A stretch of 64,000 nt of DNA from Deltaproteobacteria bacterium (GCA_016190375.1 JACPQR010000226.1:1-64000); one strand, 5' to 3'; numbered from the stretch's first letter, positions 1-9,283 are shown. Program-made: numbers and translations. Notes: a model not told the origin generated them from the letters alone.

Positions 1-257
<257 letters not shown>

Positions 258-559
258 TCCGATCCCGGGTCCATGATAGCGGGGCCGGCGCAGTTCAGGA
301 ACCACCCAGGACCCCACGCGCCCCGCCCCGCCCGACGGCCGAGATCGGCGGCGCCGCGAGATCGCGCACCCACGATGCGTCCACCGAGGCAAGACGGTTC
401 ACGTCATCGTATTCGTATGGGCGATGAGCTCGAAGTGCCGGGGTCCCGCCGACCCGCCGTTTCTACAGCTCCGCGAGGTCGAAGCTGCACGTCAGCTCGT
501 AGTCCGGTAGCGCGCCCCGAGCGGGAAGCAGGGCCAGGCCTGGCCGCCGGCTCCCGCGA
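258..559. other. Intergenic, no gene recognised
   Basis: About 300 bases lie between the start of the Asp-Gly lipoprotein and the end of the Uma2-family gene, both on the minus strand. Open frames here are Arg/Pro-rich and unconvincing in all directions. The stretch next to position 258 should hold the promoter of the lipoprotein gene, but I see no clear -35/-10 pair. Confidence 0.4.
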
Positions 560-1156
560 CTACACGTCTTCGGGGATCAGTGCTCGATCCACCGGGACCT
601 CGAGGCCCGCGAGCAGAGGCGACGTCGCTACGGCGCCTCTGGCGAACGTTCCGTGGACCGCGTACTCCCCGCCCTCGAGCCGCAGGACCGTGATCGACTC
701 GAGCAGAGGATCGACGATCCAGTACTCCGGGATACCCGCCTGCGAGTACTCGCGCCGCTTGATCTCGATGTCGCGGCGGCGGTCGTCGTCGCTGACGACC
801 TCCATGACGAGGTCCGCGCCCTCCCAGTACTCCTCGTGGCGGCGCGCGGCGTGCTCCGCGAGCATGAAGACCACGTCGGGCTCCCGGAGCTTTCCCGGCC
901 ACAACCGGACACGGAGCGGTGCGAAGAGCACGGAGCCGAGCCTGCGCGGCCTCGTGAACGCGACGAGAGCGCTGTACAGAAGCCCGACGATTGCCTGGTG
1001 AAGCTGGGTGGGCATCGGCAGGACCTCCACGGATCCATGTGAGTACTCCACCAGCCTGTTCGTGCCCAGCGCCAGATACTCCTCCTCGCTCCAAGAGCCC
1101 TGGTCCGGAAACAGCTTGGCGACCTCCCAGGCCGGCTCCGAGGTGGTCGTGCTCAT
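560..1156 (-). CDS. Uma2 family endonuclease (DUF820)
   Basis: This 198-residue protein has the layout of the Uma2/DUF820 family, a PD-(D/E)XK-fold putative restriction endonuclease. An N-terminal helix carries the W-S-E-E-E-Y-L-A-L signature (residues 22-30). It is followed by R-L-V-E-Y-S-H-G, then R-E-P-D-V-V-F (91-97), M-E-V-V-S-D (118-123), K133 and the closing P-E-Y-W-I-V-D-P (143-150). Asp94, Glu119 and Lys133 are the likely metal/catalytic residues. Length is usual for the family. The start at 1156 gives MSTTTSEP, and upstream codons in this frame are Arg/Pro-rich. These genes often occur as isolated, mobile, multicopy genes of unknown role. No partner gene is adjacent. Confidence 0.88.
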   Translation of the reverse strand: MSTTTSEPAWEVAKLFPDQGSWSEEEYLALGTNRLVEYSHGSVEVLPMPTQLHQAIVGLLYSALVAFTRPRRLGSVLFAPLRVRLWPGKLREPDVVFMLAEHAARRHEEYWEGADLVMEVVSDDDRRRDIEIKRREYSQAGIPEYWIVDPLLESITVLRLEGGEYAVHGTFARGAVATSPLLAGLEVPVDRALIPEDV

Positions 1157-1238
1157 CGCGAGCAGTATACGGGAGGCCTCGAGGCGCCGCCACGCCGGGT
1201 TGCGCTGGACCTCGAGGATCTCGTCGTCACCGTCCCCG

Positions 1239-1532
1239 TCATTCACGCTGCGCCGCGGACGCTCGGCAGGCGCCGGCGAGGGTCGCGGAGTGCGACGGGT
1301 GTGCGCATAGCCAGCAAACGCCCTCCGCCCGGCCCATGAGCGCACGCAAGGGGCCGGCGGCGTTCTCGGACCCGCAGCGAGCCGCCTCGGCAAAGCACTC
1401 CGCAGCCCGGATGGCGTGGTGGAGGCGGTCGGCTTCCTTGCCGAGCTCGACGAGCCCGGAAGCGTCGTTCTCTGCCGCCCGGACGAGGAACCGGTGGTCC
1501 TCGATTGTCGCGATCGGCCCGAGGAGCGTCAA
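1239..1532 (-). CDS. Small hypothetical protein (uncertain)
   Basis: A 97-residue frame with a TTG start shows strongly G/C-biased third positions and a natural-looking helical composition (for example GLVELGKEADRLHHAIRAAE). It is not recognised. No ATG is available and the frame remains open upstream with Arg-rich sequence. It may therefore be the 3' part of a degraded gene rather than a complete one. It lies upstream of and in the same direction as the Uma2-family gene, with about 80 bases between them. Confidence 0.3.
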   Translation of the reverse strand: MTLLGPIATIEDHRFLVRAAENDASGLVELGKEADRLHHAIRAAECFAEAARCGSENAAGPLRALMGRAEGVCWLCAHPSHSATLAGACRASAAQRE

Positions 1533-1605
1533 TCTCTGCGCGCACTTCGGGCGATCGGGCCGCCGGGCAGTGCGCTCACGGCGGCGGCGCGGTGACCTCG
1601 CCGGT

Positions 1606-1785
1606 CTACGGCGAGAACGCCAGGCGGCCGGCGCGCGCGACGTGAGTGACCAGATCGAAGCGACTGCCGCAGCGGCGGATCGCCGTGACCTCCTGCGCTC
1701 GGCGGGCGAACATGAAGCCGTCCTCGACGGCCTGTGCCTCGCGCCTCAGCCGGGAGGCCCACTCAGGCAGCCGATGTATGGCATG
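1606..1785 (-). pseudogene. Remnant of a small protein, C-terminal ~55 residues
   Basis: On the minus strand the frame ending with TAG at 1606 reads naturally as PEWASRLRREAQAVEDG, then a stretch ending RAGRLAFSP. It opens directly after an in-frame stop. The only internal ATG (1713) would leave just 35 residues. It appears to be the tail of a gene whose beginning has been lost where the ATPase gene at 1806 begins. No function is recognised. Confidence 0.3.
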
Positions 1786-1805
1786 CCATCATTTTTCTCG
1801 TCATA

Positions 1806-2984
1806 ATGTTGGCGATGTTTACACGCTTGCTCGAGCCTCCGCCGCGATCGTTCCTTCTCCTCGGACCGCGTGGTACCGGTAAGACGACCTGGCTTCGCGA
1901 CCGGTTGCCACGGGCTCGATGGTTCGATCTTCTGCTGGACCGCGAGCAACTTCGCCTGATGCGCGAGCCCGACGCGTTCCGGCACGAGGTCGAGGCGCTG
2001 CCATCCGGCTCCTGGATCGTGGTCGACGAGGTGCAGCGGCTGCCTTCGCTCCTGAACGACGTGCATGATCTGCTGTCGCGCGCCCCACGGCGCTGGCGAT
2101 TCGCGCTCACTGGCTCGTCAGCGCGGAAGCTCCGCAGCGCGGACGTGAACCTCCTTGCCGGGCGTGTCGTGATGCGGGCGTTCTTCGCTCTGACCGCGTC
2201 GGAGCTGGGTGCGAGCTACCGTGTCGAGGAGGTTCTGAAGTACGGTGGGCTGCCGCTGGTCGCGTCGGAGCGGTCTCGGGAAGGGCGGTCGGATCTGCTC
2301 GAGGCGTACGTCGAGACCTACCTGGCACAAGAGATCCGGGCGGAAGCGCTCGTTCGACGGCTGGACTCCTTCGTTCGGTTCCTGGAGATCGCCGCGCTGG
2401 CGAATGCCCAGGTAACGAACGTGGCAGCCATCGCGCGCGACGCCGCGATCGCCAGACCGACCGTGCAAGGTCACTTCGACCTGCTCGTCGATACGCTGAT
2501 CGGTGCCTGGCTCCCGGCGTGGCGACCCCGCGCGAAGGTGAAGGAGGTGGCTCATCCCAAGTTCTACTTCTTCGACCCCGGCGTCGTCCGGGCGCTGGCT
2601 CGGCGGCTTCGTGAGCCCCTCGAGAGCGAGGAACGCGGCCGACTCCTGGAGACTCACGTCTTCCACGAGCTACGCGCTCACGTCGCCTACTCGCGCTGTG
2701 GTGGACGGCTTTCCTACTGGCGAACGCCGTCGGGCAGCGAGGTCGACTTCCTGTGGTCGCGCGCCAACCGAGCGGTGGGCATCGAGGTCAAGGCCACGGC
2801 TCGCTGGCGATCGGAGGATGGGCGCGCTCTGAAGGAGCTCCATCGATCGGGCACGATTCAGGAGTGCTTCGTGGCCTATCTGGGAGATCGCGAGCTCAGG
2901 GACGGGGAGATCCGCGTTCTTCCGGTGGCGACGTTCCTCGGCGAGCTGGCAGCGGGACGAGTCCTCCTCCCCGGGCGGCCGTGA
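1806..2984 (+). CDS. AAA-type ATPase with DUF4143 domain
   Basis: The 392-residue product fits the AAA_14/DUF4143 family of P-loop ATPases. The Walker A motif is GPRGTGKT (residues 20-27) and the Walker B motif is VVDE (72-75). The first half, up to about residue 200, is the ATPase core with a T-G-S-S sensor-like stretch. The C-terminal half carries the DUF4143 features: a winged-helix-like region, then E-V-D-F near residue 320 and I-E-V-K, a restriction-nuclease-like signature. ATG codons at 1806 and 1815 are both possible; family members begin near the MFTRLLEPP sequence. These proteins are widespread, mobile and of unsettled function. It stands alone here, on the opposite strand to the debris upstream. 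Confidence 0.88.
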   Translation: MLAMFTRLLEPPPRSFLLLGPRGTGKTTWLRDRLPRARWFDLLLDREQLRLMREPDAFRHEVEALPSGSWIVVDEVQRLPSLLNDVHDLLSRAPRRWRFALTGSSARKLRSADVNLLAGRVVMRAFFALTASELGASYRVEEVLKYGGLPLVASERSREGRSDLLEAYVETYLAQEIRAEALVRRLDSFVRFLEIAALANAQVTNVAAIARDAAIARPTVQGHFDLLVDTLIGAWLPAWRPRAKVKEVAHPKFYFFDPGVVRALARRLREPLESEERGRLLETHVFHELRAHVAYSRCGGRLSYWRTPSGSEVDFLWSRANRAVGIEVKATARWRSEDGRALKELHRSGTIQECFVAYLGDRELRDGEIRVLPVATFLGELAAGRVLLPGRP

Positions 2985-3017
2985 CTCGAGCAGTCCGCCG
3001 GCGCCAGCTCATGTGCG

Positions 3018-3440
3018 CGGTGTCACCGTGACCTCGTTGGCCGCAGTCCGCTCGGTTTTTTCGGCGCTGAGGAGATCTTCGTGCGCGCGCTCGCAGGGAT
3101 CCGCCGCCTGGAGGATCCAGCCGCGCTCGGCGCCTGGCTGACCTCCATCGCGGTCCTCACGGCCCGTGGCTGCATCCGCAGGCGCCAGGCCCGCATATGG
3201 GTGCGGTTCCTGTCGTCCGAGGAGCTGCCCGAGGCGGAGGCGCGGAGCGCGAGCGCGGAGCAGGTGGAGGCGGTGCGCACGACCTACCGGATCCTGGACC
3301 GTCTCCGCGCGAACGAGCGGAGCGCGTTCGCGCACCGGTCGGCGCGCTGGAAGGCCGCGGGCCACCGCGCGCCTTTCGCGGCTCCGCCAGGTCCTGTCGG
3401 ACCCCATGGCGGAGGCGCCGCCCGCGCTTGAGGGTCACGA
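3018..3440 (+). pseudogene. Decayed ECF-type RNA polymerase sigma factor
   Basis: The plus-strand frame through 3060-3320 encodes a recognisable sigma-70 ECF segment: EEIFVRALAGIRRL (region 2), an I-R-R-R-Q linker, then a region-4-like TTYRILDRLRANERSAFAHR. The usual region 4 helix-turn-helix then breaks down. A piece resembling the final helix (RLSRLRQVL) is found in another frame. No start codon precedes region 2, whose first part is missing. Both the 5' loss and the frameshift argue that this is a dead gene. It lies between the ATPase and the oxidoreductase gene. Confidence 0.6.
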
Positions 3441-3482
3441 TTCTGGTCGCTACTCTCCGCATCGAGGCCGCGGGTCCGACGC

Positions 3483-4550
3483 ATGGCGAGCGCGATCGTC
3501 CTGGGAGGTTATGGCGTCTTCGGCCGGCTGGTCTGCCGCGAGCTCGCCCGGCGCGGCGTGACGGTGACCGTGGCGGGTCGCGACGTCGCGCGGGCCGAAG
3601 ATCTCGCCACGGAGCTCGGAGCGCCGCACCGTGGGATCCGTGCGGACGCGAGCCGGGCACACGAGTGCGGGGCAGCCTTCGAGGGCCACGCGGTCGTCGT
3701 ATGCGCGGCAGGACCCTTCTCGGAGCTGGACGGCGGGCTCCTCGAGGCATGCCTGGCGGCGCGCTGCCACTGGGTCGACATCGCCGACGATCGGCAATGG
3801 GTCGCACAGGTCCTGTCGATGTCGGGACGCTTCGCCGAAGCTGAGCGAACCGCGGCGTGGGGGTGCTCGAGCCTGCCGGGGATATCCGGCGCGCTCGGCC
3901 TCGTCGCGCGTGAGGGAATCGAGGAGGCGCCGCAGGCGGCGCGCGTCACGCTCTTCATCGGCAACGACAACCCGAAAGGCGCGGCGGCGATCCGGACGGC
4001 ACAGGCCCAGCTCGGGCGGGCGATCCGCGCGCCCCAGGGCGTCCTGCGCGGCTTCCGGGGCGGCGAGGTCGTCGATCTGCCCGCGCCGTTCGGCCCGCGC
4101 ACCGTGCGGAACTTCGAGAGCCCCGACTACGACGTCTTGCCGGAGCGGCTCGGCGTGCGCGAGGTCCGGGTCAAGGCCGGCCTCGAGCTCCGCTCCGCGA
4201 ACGCCGCGTTCGGCCTGCTCGGGTGGCTCGGGATCGGCCGGGGCAAGACGATGGCTCGCATTCTCGTCGCCATCGGGAGGCTGGCCGGCGGCCGGGGCTC
4301 CTCGGGAGGCGTCGTCCAGACCGAGCTCTTCTGGAGCGACGGTTCGAGCAGCCGCGCCTCTCTCTCGGGCGCCGCACGTGGCCAGCACATGGCCGCCCTG
4401 CCTGCGGCGCTGGCGGCGGAGTCGCTCTGCGACGGGTCCGGGCCCTCCCCGGGCGCCGTTACGGCCTACGACCTGGTCGGCCCGCGCCGGCTTCTCGACG
4501 CGATCGCTGCGGAAGGGTTCGACCTGCGGATCGACGGCCGCTCCCGGTAG
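3483..4550 (+). CDS. Saccharopine dehydrogenase-like NAD(P)-binding oxidoreductase
   Basis: The 355-residue protein starts with a Rossmann fold: A-I-V-L-G-G-Y-G-V-F-G (residues 4-14), followed by a second strand ending V-A-G-R-D. This matches the saccharopine dehydrogenase NADP-binding family, which in bacteria mostly covers uncharacterised oxidoreductases rather than lysine enzymes. A C-A-A-G-P-F motif (about residues 74-79) and a later W-V-D-I-A-D are typical of the family. The C-terminal half holds a hydrophobic G-L-L-G-W-L-G-I-G segment that may be membrane-associated. Substrate is unknown. It converges with the lipoprotein gene that ends 3 bases away. Confidence 0.82.
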   Translation: MASAIVLGGYGVFGRLVCRELARRGVTVTVAGRDVARAEDLATELGAPHRGIRADASRAHECGAAFEGHAVVVCAAGPFSELDGGLLEACLAARCHWVDIADDRQWVAQVLSMSGRFAEAERTAAWGCSSLPGISGALGLVAREGIEEAPQAARVTLFIGNDNPKGAAAIRTAQAQLGRAIRAPQGVLRGFRGGEVVDLPAPFGPRTVRNFESPDYDVLPERLGVREVRVKAGLELRSANAAFGLLGWLGIGRGKTMARILVAIGRLAGGRGSSGGVVQTELFWSDGSSSRASLSGAARGQHMAALPAALAAESLCDGSGPSPGAVTAYDLVGPRRLLDAIAAEGFDLRIDGRSR

Positions 4551-4553
4551 GAG

Positions 4554-5600
4554 CTACGGGCACCTCCAGCGGTCGATTGGATACCCGCTGCCCGTCCCGA
4601 AGTCGCTCTGGACCGCGAGCTCCATACCGACCCCATCGACCTGGTACTCCATGACCCCGGCAAGCCGGCCCACCACCAGGAACTGGACCTCGGAGGACGC
4701 CGCCTCCATCGTGATCGATCCCCGCCAGGCCTCGATGGCGGGTATCTGGAACGACAGCATCCCCTCCTCGAGGAGCTCGCCAAGGGCCATCCGGCTCGCC
4801 TGCGCCGAGTACTCGATCGAAGCCGAGCCGAGATCGTCGACGAAGACGAGGTCGGACTGGACCTCGAGAGCGCCGAGCAAGGATGCGAACGGTCCCAGAT
4901 CGAAGGACGGGCTGCCGTCCGAGGACAGCAGCTCGTAGATCTGGGAGAGCGAGAGGTCCACGACGAACGGGCCCCGCAGCGGCTCGCCACCATTCAGGAG
5001 GTGGGCCAGCGGCCCCGGGCCTGCGAACCGGAAGGCGAACCGGCAGGGGCGGTCGGGGTCTTCCCACATCTCGTCGAACGTCATCGAAGCATCGACCTCG
5101 GGTCCCGCCAGGTAGCTCTCGAGATCGAAGACGTTCCGGATGATGGCTTCCTCGTCGCCGGGCTCGTAGAAGCGTATCGAGAAGATCGATCGGCCGTCGT
5201 CTCCGACCATCATCTCGTGTGTTCCGTCCTGACGAAACGTGGAGGTGGGGACCATCGTGGCGAGCTGCGCCTCCGCTTCGGGCGTCATGATGTCCGCGTT
5301 GGAGGCGACGAGCGCCACCATCAACGAACGCCCGAGCCTCGCCTGGATCCCGCCGCAGGTGATGAGCTCGTGGACGGAGCTGTCGCAGGCTTCGTACAGG
5401 CTCTCCACCTCTTCTTGCGTCTGCGCGTCGAGTCCGCAGTCCGCGAGCCTGTCGTTTCCCCAGGCCTCGCTGCCCGCCTCGTCTTCGGTCCCACCCGGGG
5501 CGCTGGCTCCGTCTTCGTCTTCGTCGGATGCCCCGTCACGGCAACCAGCCATCGCCCACACGACGGCCAGAGCCAACCACCTTCGTTTCGCGTAGGTCAT
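4554..5600 (-). CDS. Predicted lipoprotein, unknown function
   Basis: The product has 348 residues. The start at 5600 gives MTYAKRRWLALAVVWAMAGC, a textbook lipoprotein signal peptide with Lys5-Arg7 and a lipobox ending at Cys20. An acidic linker (DEDEDG) follows. The rest is a soluble domain rich in beta-prone sequence with four Cys residues, and I recognise no family. It probably sits in the periplasm or on the outer membrane. It is divergent from the lipoprotein gene at 5864 with a 263-base gap, and convergent with the oxidoreductase gene. Upstream codons in this frame are Arg-rich, which supports the chosen start. Confidence 0.8.
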   Translation of the reverse strand: MTYAKRRWLALAVVWAMAGCRDGASDEDEDGASAPGGTEDEAGSEAWGNDRLADCGLDAQTQEEVESLYEACDSSVHELITCGGIQARLGRSLMVALVASNADIMTPEAEAQLATMVPTSTFRQDGTHEMMVGDDGRSIFSIRFYEPGDEEAIIRNVFDLESYLAGPEVDASMTFDEMWEDPDRPCRFAFRFAGPGPLAHLLNGGEPLRGPFVVDLSLSQIYELLSSDGSPSFDLGPFASLLGALEVQSDLVFVDDLGSASIEYSAQASRMALGELLEEGMLSFQIPAIEAWRGSITMEAASSEVQFLVVGRLAGVMEYQVDGVGMELAVQSDFGTGSGYPIDRWRCP

Positions 5601-5863
5601 TCGAGTCCTCCCGTTGCGCTGGGCCGAGTGCAACCTCGGTTCCACGCGCCTTGCCGGAGATCGTGGGCGTAGCGCGCCGCAGCCTTCACCGTTCTGGGGA
5701 ATACCTGACAGCGTGAATACGCAGCACATGTGAGCGTGCTTCACGGCCGCACGAGCGCGACCACGGATCCCGCTCTCCCGTGGGGCGCGCCCGTGGCGGA
5801 TGGACCACACACCAGCGAAGGAACACCGTCTGCACGGACCGATCGCCAAGCGGAGGAGAGTCC
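5601..5863. promoter_or_regulatory. Divergent intergenic region of two lipoprotein genes
   Basis: The 263 bases separate two outward-facing lipoprotein genes and must contain both promoters. A clear ribosome binding site, GGAGGAG, lies about 8 bases before the ATG at 5864. No convincing sigma-70 hexamer pair was found. Confidence 0.35.
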
Positions 5864-7261
5864 ATGAGCCGAGCACACAGTCTGGTCGCGCTTCCCCTGA
5901 CGCTGGGTGCGCTGTACTCCGGCGCCTGCGATCCGGAGAGCCACCCACCCGCCGATCCGTTCGCGGAACCCGAGGCCGACGAATGCGACGCCGGCGAGGA
6001 GTCGACGCAGGGCGGCGAGGACGATGTCTGCGTGGTGACACCGCTGCCCCTTGGCGAGATCGTGACCGGCGACACGTTCTTCGGGGCCGATTCCAGAAGC
6101 GCTGCGTGCGGTGGCTCGAGCGCGCAGCGCGATGCGACCTACGCGATCCCACACGACGCGGGCCTGCTGACCGTCGCGGTCGCCTCCGCTCACGACGCCG
6201 TGCTGGAGCTGCGGTCGGACTGCTTTCGGGCGAGGCCCGAGCTCTGCTCGGACGTCGAGTTCGAGGACGGCATCGAGGTCGTGTCCGCCTGCGTCGAGGC
6301 CGGGATGACCTTCGCGATCGTCGACGGCAACGGCGATGCCGGAATCGAGCACGAGTTCTCGGCAGGTCCCTTCTCGATCCGGGCCACGCTCGATCCCTGC
6401 GCGACCGGGTGCCGTGCCGACCTCGGCGCCTGCGTCTCGGAGGCCGACCCAGGTGATGACTGCGCCGATGCGGCGCCCCTCGCCCTCGACAGCACGGTGG
6501 TGACGAGCTTGGCCGCGCTCGGGGACGATCTGTCGGGGCTGGCCTGCCCCACGCCTGGCCCCGGGCTCCCCGATGGCGTCTTCGAGGTCCAGCTACCGAC
6601 GGCGGGCGAGCTGTCGGTACGGGCGTGGGATCCCGACTTCCAGATCCTGCCGCAGGTAGCGATACGACCGGACTGCGCGGACCGGGCGAGCGAGGTCGCG
6701 TGCAGCGCGCTCGGCTCGACGCGGGCCTGCCTCGAGCCGGGGCCGTACGCGCTGATCGTCGAGGCCGAGGACGAGCGCGAGCTGGCGCTCTCCACGAGCT
6801 TCCGGGCGTGCGCAGGCACCGAGACCTGCCAGTGGGGCTACTGCCTCCCGCCCCTGGCAGCGGAGATCGAGCCCAACGACGACCCGGAGACGGCCATGGT
6901 CGTCGGCGACGGCGCCTGGGTCGAGGCGAGCTTCGACCCGAGCTCCGAGATCGACTACTACCGGGTCACGCTCGAGCCCGGTCAGACGGTCACGGCCTCG
7001 ACGACCCGCGGTTGCGACGCCGATACCGTGGTCCTCTTGGCCCACGGGGCCAGGCGACCCGCTCCGACGGTGGATAGCTGTGACGACGTCTCGCCGGATA
7101 CGCAGCTCGACTGCTCCGATGACGCCGAGAACACACTCTGCAGCGTGACATCGGCGAGCCTGCCCGAGGGTGGGGACGTCTTCATCCGGGTGAACCGCCA
7201 CGCCCTCGAGCGAGACATGACCGAGCCCGGGCGTTACGTGCTCGACGTCGAGATCGAGTGA
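5864..7261 (+). CDS. Cys-rich lipoprotein with pre-peptidase C-terminal-like domain
   Basis: The ATG at 5864 is preceded by GGAGGAG and gives a 465-residue protein. The signal peptide ends LYSGAC at Cys22, and an acidic Pro/Glu/Asp linker follows. The body contains many evenly spaced Cys residues, suggesting disulfides. It ends in a PPC-like beta-sandwich: E-P-N-D-D-P-E-T-A (about residue 343 on), I-D-Y-Y-R-V-T-L-E-P-G-Q, and a final G-R-Y-V-L-D-V. PPC domains are usually carried by secreted proteases and surface proteins. Here no catalytic domain is evident, so a structural or binding role on the cell surface is an inference. Confidence 0.82.
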   Translation: MSRAHSLVALPLTLGALYSGACDPESHPPADPFAEPEADECDAGEESTQGGEDDVCVVTPLPLGEIVTGDTFFGADSRSAACGGSSAQRDATYAIPHDAGLLTVAVASAHDAVLELRSDCFRARPELCSDVEFEDGIEVVSACVEAGMTFAIVDGNGDAGIEHEFSAGPFSIRATLDPCATGCRADLGACVSEADPGDDCADAAPLALDSTVVTSLAALGDDLSGLACPTPGPGLPDGVFEVQLPTAGELSVRAWDPDFQILPQVAIRPDCADRASEVACSALGSTRACLEPGPYALIVEAEDERELALSTSFRACAGTETCQWGYCLPPLAAEIEPNDDPETAMVVGDGAWVEASFDPSSEIDYYRVTLEPGQTVTASTTRGCDADTVVLLAHGARRPAPTVDSCDDVSPDTQLDCSDDAENTLCSVTSASLPEGGDVFIRVNRHALERDMTEPGRYVLDVEIE

Positions 7262-7281
7262 TCGGCACCACCCGAGCCGAT
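7261..7281. terminator. Possible hairpin between convergent genes
   Basis: ATCGGC (7261-7266) and GCCGAT (7276-7281) form a 6-bp stem with a 9-base loop. The stem starts at the last base of the stop codon of the lipoprotein gene. No T-run follows, so termination is only suggested by position. Confidence 0.25.
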
Positions 7282-7290
7282 CCCTGAATC

Positions 7291-7611
7291 CTACCTGGGC
7301 TCGAGGAGCAACTCCACGTCGCAGCAGTAGAACGTCCGCTCCTCGTCGAGAACCAGGTCGCAGTCAGGGCAGCGCACGTTTCCGTCCGGCTCACGGTGCT
7401 CCGTCATGATGCGGTACGAGCAGCGGGGGCAGGTGCCGTACCACACCGAGCGCGCGCGGGCGAAGTCCGCTCCGGCGTTCGAGCTCGGCACCGGATCCGG
7501 CGCCGCACCAGGCGAGCGGCCATCGCCTCGGCCTCCGCTTCGGCGGGACGAGCCCGCACGAGCCGCTTCACGGCGCCGGAGGAGCGCGAGGACACGGCGG
7601 CGATCACTCAT
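7291..7611 (-). CDS. Small zinc-ribbon-like protein
   Basis: The 106-residue product has a basic N-terminal third (MSDRRRVLALLRRRE), a low-complexity middle, and a compact Cys-rich end: C-P-R-C, then R-C-P-D-C, then F-Y-C-C-D-V-E. The first two pairs look like a zinc ribbon. Its ATG overlaps the stop codon of the upstream phosphatase gene (ATGAGTGA), so translation is probably coupled. A role in metal- or nucleic-acid-binding is plausible, but the family is not recognised. Confidence 0.65.
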   Translation of the reverse strand: MSDRRRVLALLRRREAARAGSSRRSGGRGDGRSPGAAPDPVPSSNAGADFARARSVWYGTCPRCSYRIMTEHREPDGNVRCPDCDLVLDEERTFYCCDVELLLEPR

Positions 7612-8536
7612 CCTCGTCCTCCCTGGCGGATGGGCTCGCCTGCCAGCGGGAGAGGGCCCGGCCGAGGGCGGCCGACGTCTTGTACCTCGAGACCAGCGCG
7701 GCGCGGCGGTCGCGGGCGAAGGCCAGCGACGTGAGCTCGCCGCCGTCGGGACGCGCCGCCAGCGCCATGGCCAGGGCGCGGCGGCTGTCGCGGTCGCGCG
7801 GCTCCGGAAGCCCCGCGAGGAGGACGTCCAGCGCAGCGAGGGAGTCATCCACGAGATGCTGGCCGGGCGGGCGCTCTGAGCTCGTGTCGTACGCCGCGCG
7901 AGTCGCGCGCCAGTGGTCGGCGCTGGCCCGGACCGAGACCAGCCGCTCCTCGGGCAGGACCAGCGCGGTGAGGCGGCCGCCGCGGTACACGCCGGTGTCG
8001 ATCCCGAACGTGCGACCCACGACGCGCGGCTTCTCGAAGACCGTGTGGCCGCACACGATGGGCTTGTCGCCCCGGTAGCGCGCGGTCCAGCGCTGCGGAT
8101 CGCCACCCAGGCCCTTCTCGCCAGGCCACGTGGCGCGCAGGAGCACGTTCCGCGGCTGCTCGGAGAGCGGAAGGTCTGGCTCGAAGCCGGCGTGTACGAT
8201 CAGCGCCTCGGGCAGGTCGAGGCACGGGGGCAGCGTCGCCGCGTAGTCGAGGATCTCGGGGTACGCGTCGCCTGCTTGCCGGCGGCAGATGAGCTGCGAT
8301 GGGGCCGGCCGCAGCTCCCCTCGGTGCGCACGCAGGTGCTTGTCCTCGTGGTTGCCCATCACCGCCGCGGCGCCCGGCGTGTCGCGGAAGAGCCGGACGA
8401 CCGCAACGGGGTCGGGCCCACGGTCCACGAGGTCGCCGACGGACACGATCCTGTCGTTCGCGCCGGGACCGATCTGGTCGCATAGCTCGCGAAGCTCGTC
8501 ATGGCAGCCATGGACGTCGCCGATCACGATCAGCAT
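7604..8536 (-). CDS. Calcineurin-like metallophosphatase (PrpA/ApaH type)
   Basis: The start at 8536 gives MLIVIGDVHGCHDEL, and all five metal-binding blocks of the PPP-type phosphatases follow. These are GDVHG (6-10), GDLVDRG (34-40), GNHE (61-64), I-V-H-A-G-F and V-C-G-H-T. The enzyme should be a Mn/Fe-dependent phosphomonoesterase acting on proteins or dinucleotides; the substrate cannot be read from sequence. The catalytic domain ends near residue 215. The remaining ~95 residues are an extra C-terminal region not typical of the family. The zinc-ribbon gene downstream is translationally coupled. The divergent neighbour is the DUF507 gene. Confidence 0.9.
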   Translation of the reverse strand: MLIVIGDVHGCHDELRELCDQIGPGANDRIVSVGDLVDRGPDPVAVVRLFRDTPGAAAVMGNHEDKHLRAHRGELRPAPSQLICRRQAGDAYPEILDYAATLPPCLDLPEALIVHAGFEPDLPLSEQPRNVLLRATWPGEKGLGGDPQRWTARYRGDKPIVCGHTVFEKPRVVGRTFGIDTGVYRGGRLTALVLPEERLVSVRASADHWRATRAAYDTSSERPPGQHLVDDSLAALDVLLAGLPEPRDRDSRRALAMALAARPDGGELTSLAFARDRRAALVSRYKTSAALGRALSRWQASPSAREDEDE

Positions 8537-8732
8537 GCGGTCACGAGAAGGCACGTCGCATGCCGGAGCGCTCCCACGAAAGGACGAGGCTATCGGCGCG
8601 CCGGCTCGCAGCCAACCCACCAGTGGACGCGAAACTCGACCCCCGATCTCGACCGGCCGGGTCCTCGTTGGCATTCCGAGGCGGCTCGCTTCGACAGGTC
8701 TCGCAGATCGATGCTCTCGTACGAGCCTTTCG

Positions 8733-8761
8733 TTGACACCCCCTGGGGCCTCTCGCATACT
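8733..8761 (+). promoter_or_regulatory. Sigma-70-type promoter for the DUF507 gene
   Basis: TTGACA (8733-8738) and CATACT (8756-8761) are separated by 17 bases. The start codon follows 9 bases after the -10 element, so the transcript would have a leader of only a few bases. This is the cleanest vegetative promoter in the window. Confidence 0.5.
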
Positions 8762-8770
8762 CCGGGCCCC

Positions 8771-9283
8771 ATGCGCCTTTTCTCCGGGAAGGTGAGCATC
8801 ATTGCTCGAGAGATCTGCGAGGTCCTGACCCGCAACAACGACATCGAGGTCACCGACAAGGAAGAGGTGATCCTCGACATCGAGGCCGTCCTCAAGGAGT
8901 ACTTGAGGCTAGAGCGGGAAATCGTCGAGAGAGTCAAGGACTTGCTGGAGACCCGGAAGCTCCCCTACGCGCAGTTCGGCCGCCTGAAGAAGCAGGTCGC
9001 GGACGAGCGTCAGTTCGGGATCGGCGAGGACTCCATCGAGCACATCTGCGGCCAGATCATCGGCAGCTTCATGCACTCGGTCCACGTCGAGGAGGTCTTC
9101 GGCGAGGACCACGACCTCCGAAGGAAGATGGCCATCGTCCTGCGCAAGCACATGGCCGTCGACGAAGAGGTCGACCGCGAGACCCGCGACAAGATCAAGA
9201 ACCTCGAGGAGGGGACGCGGACGTGGGAGATCGAGTACCAGAAGGTCATGGAGCAGATCAAAAAGAAGCGCGGGCTCACGTAG
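8771..9283 (+). CDS. DUF507 family protein
   Basis: The 170-residue product is a full-length DUF507 protein: two related alpha-helical halves (about 1-85 and 86-170). Each contains a short helix pattern around an I-x-x-E/D motif and a charged helix. The family is conserved in Deltaproteobacteria and their relatives and has no established function. The start at 8771 yields the family-typical MRLFSGKVS. A promoter-like element stands directly upstream, suggesting very short-leader or leaderless expression. The last 27 codons are duplicated downstream at 9423-9506. Confidence 0.88.
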   Translation: MRLFSGKVSIIAREICEVLTRNNDIEVTDKEEVILDIEAVLKEYLRLEREIVERVKDLLETRKLPYAQFGRLKKQVADERQFGIGEDSIEHICGQIIGSFMHSVHVEEVFGEDHDLRRKMAIVLRKHMAVDEEVDRETRDKIKNLEEGTRTWEIEYQKVMEQIKKKRGLT

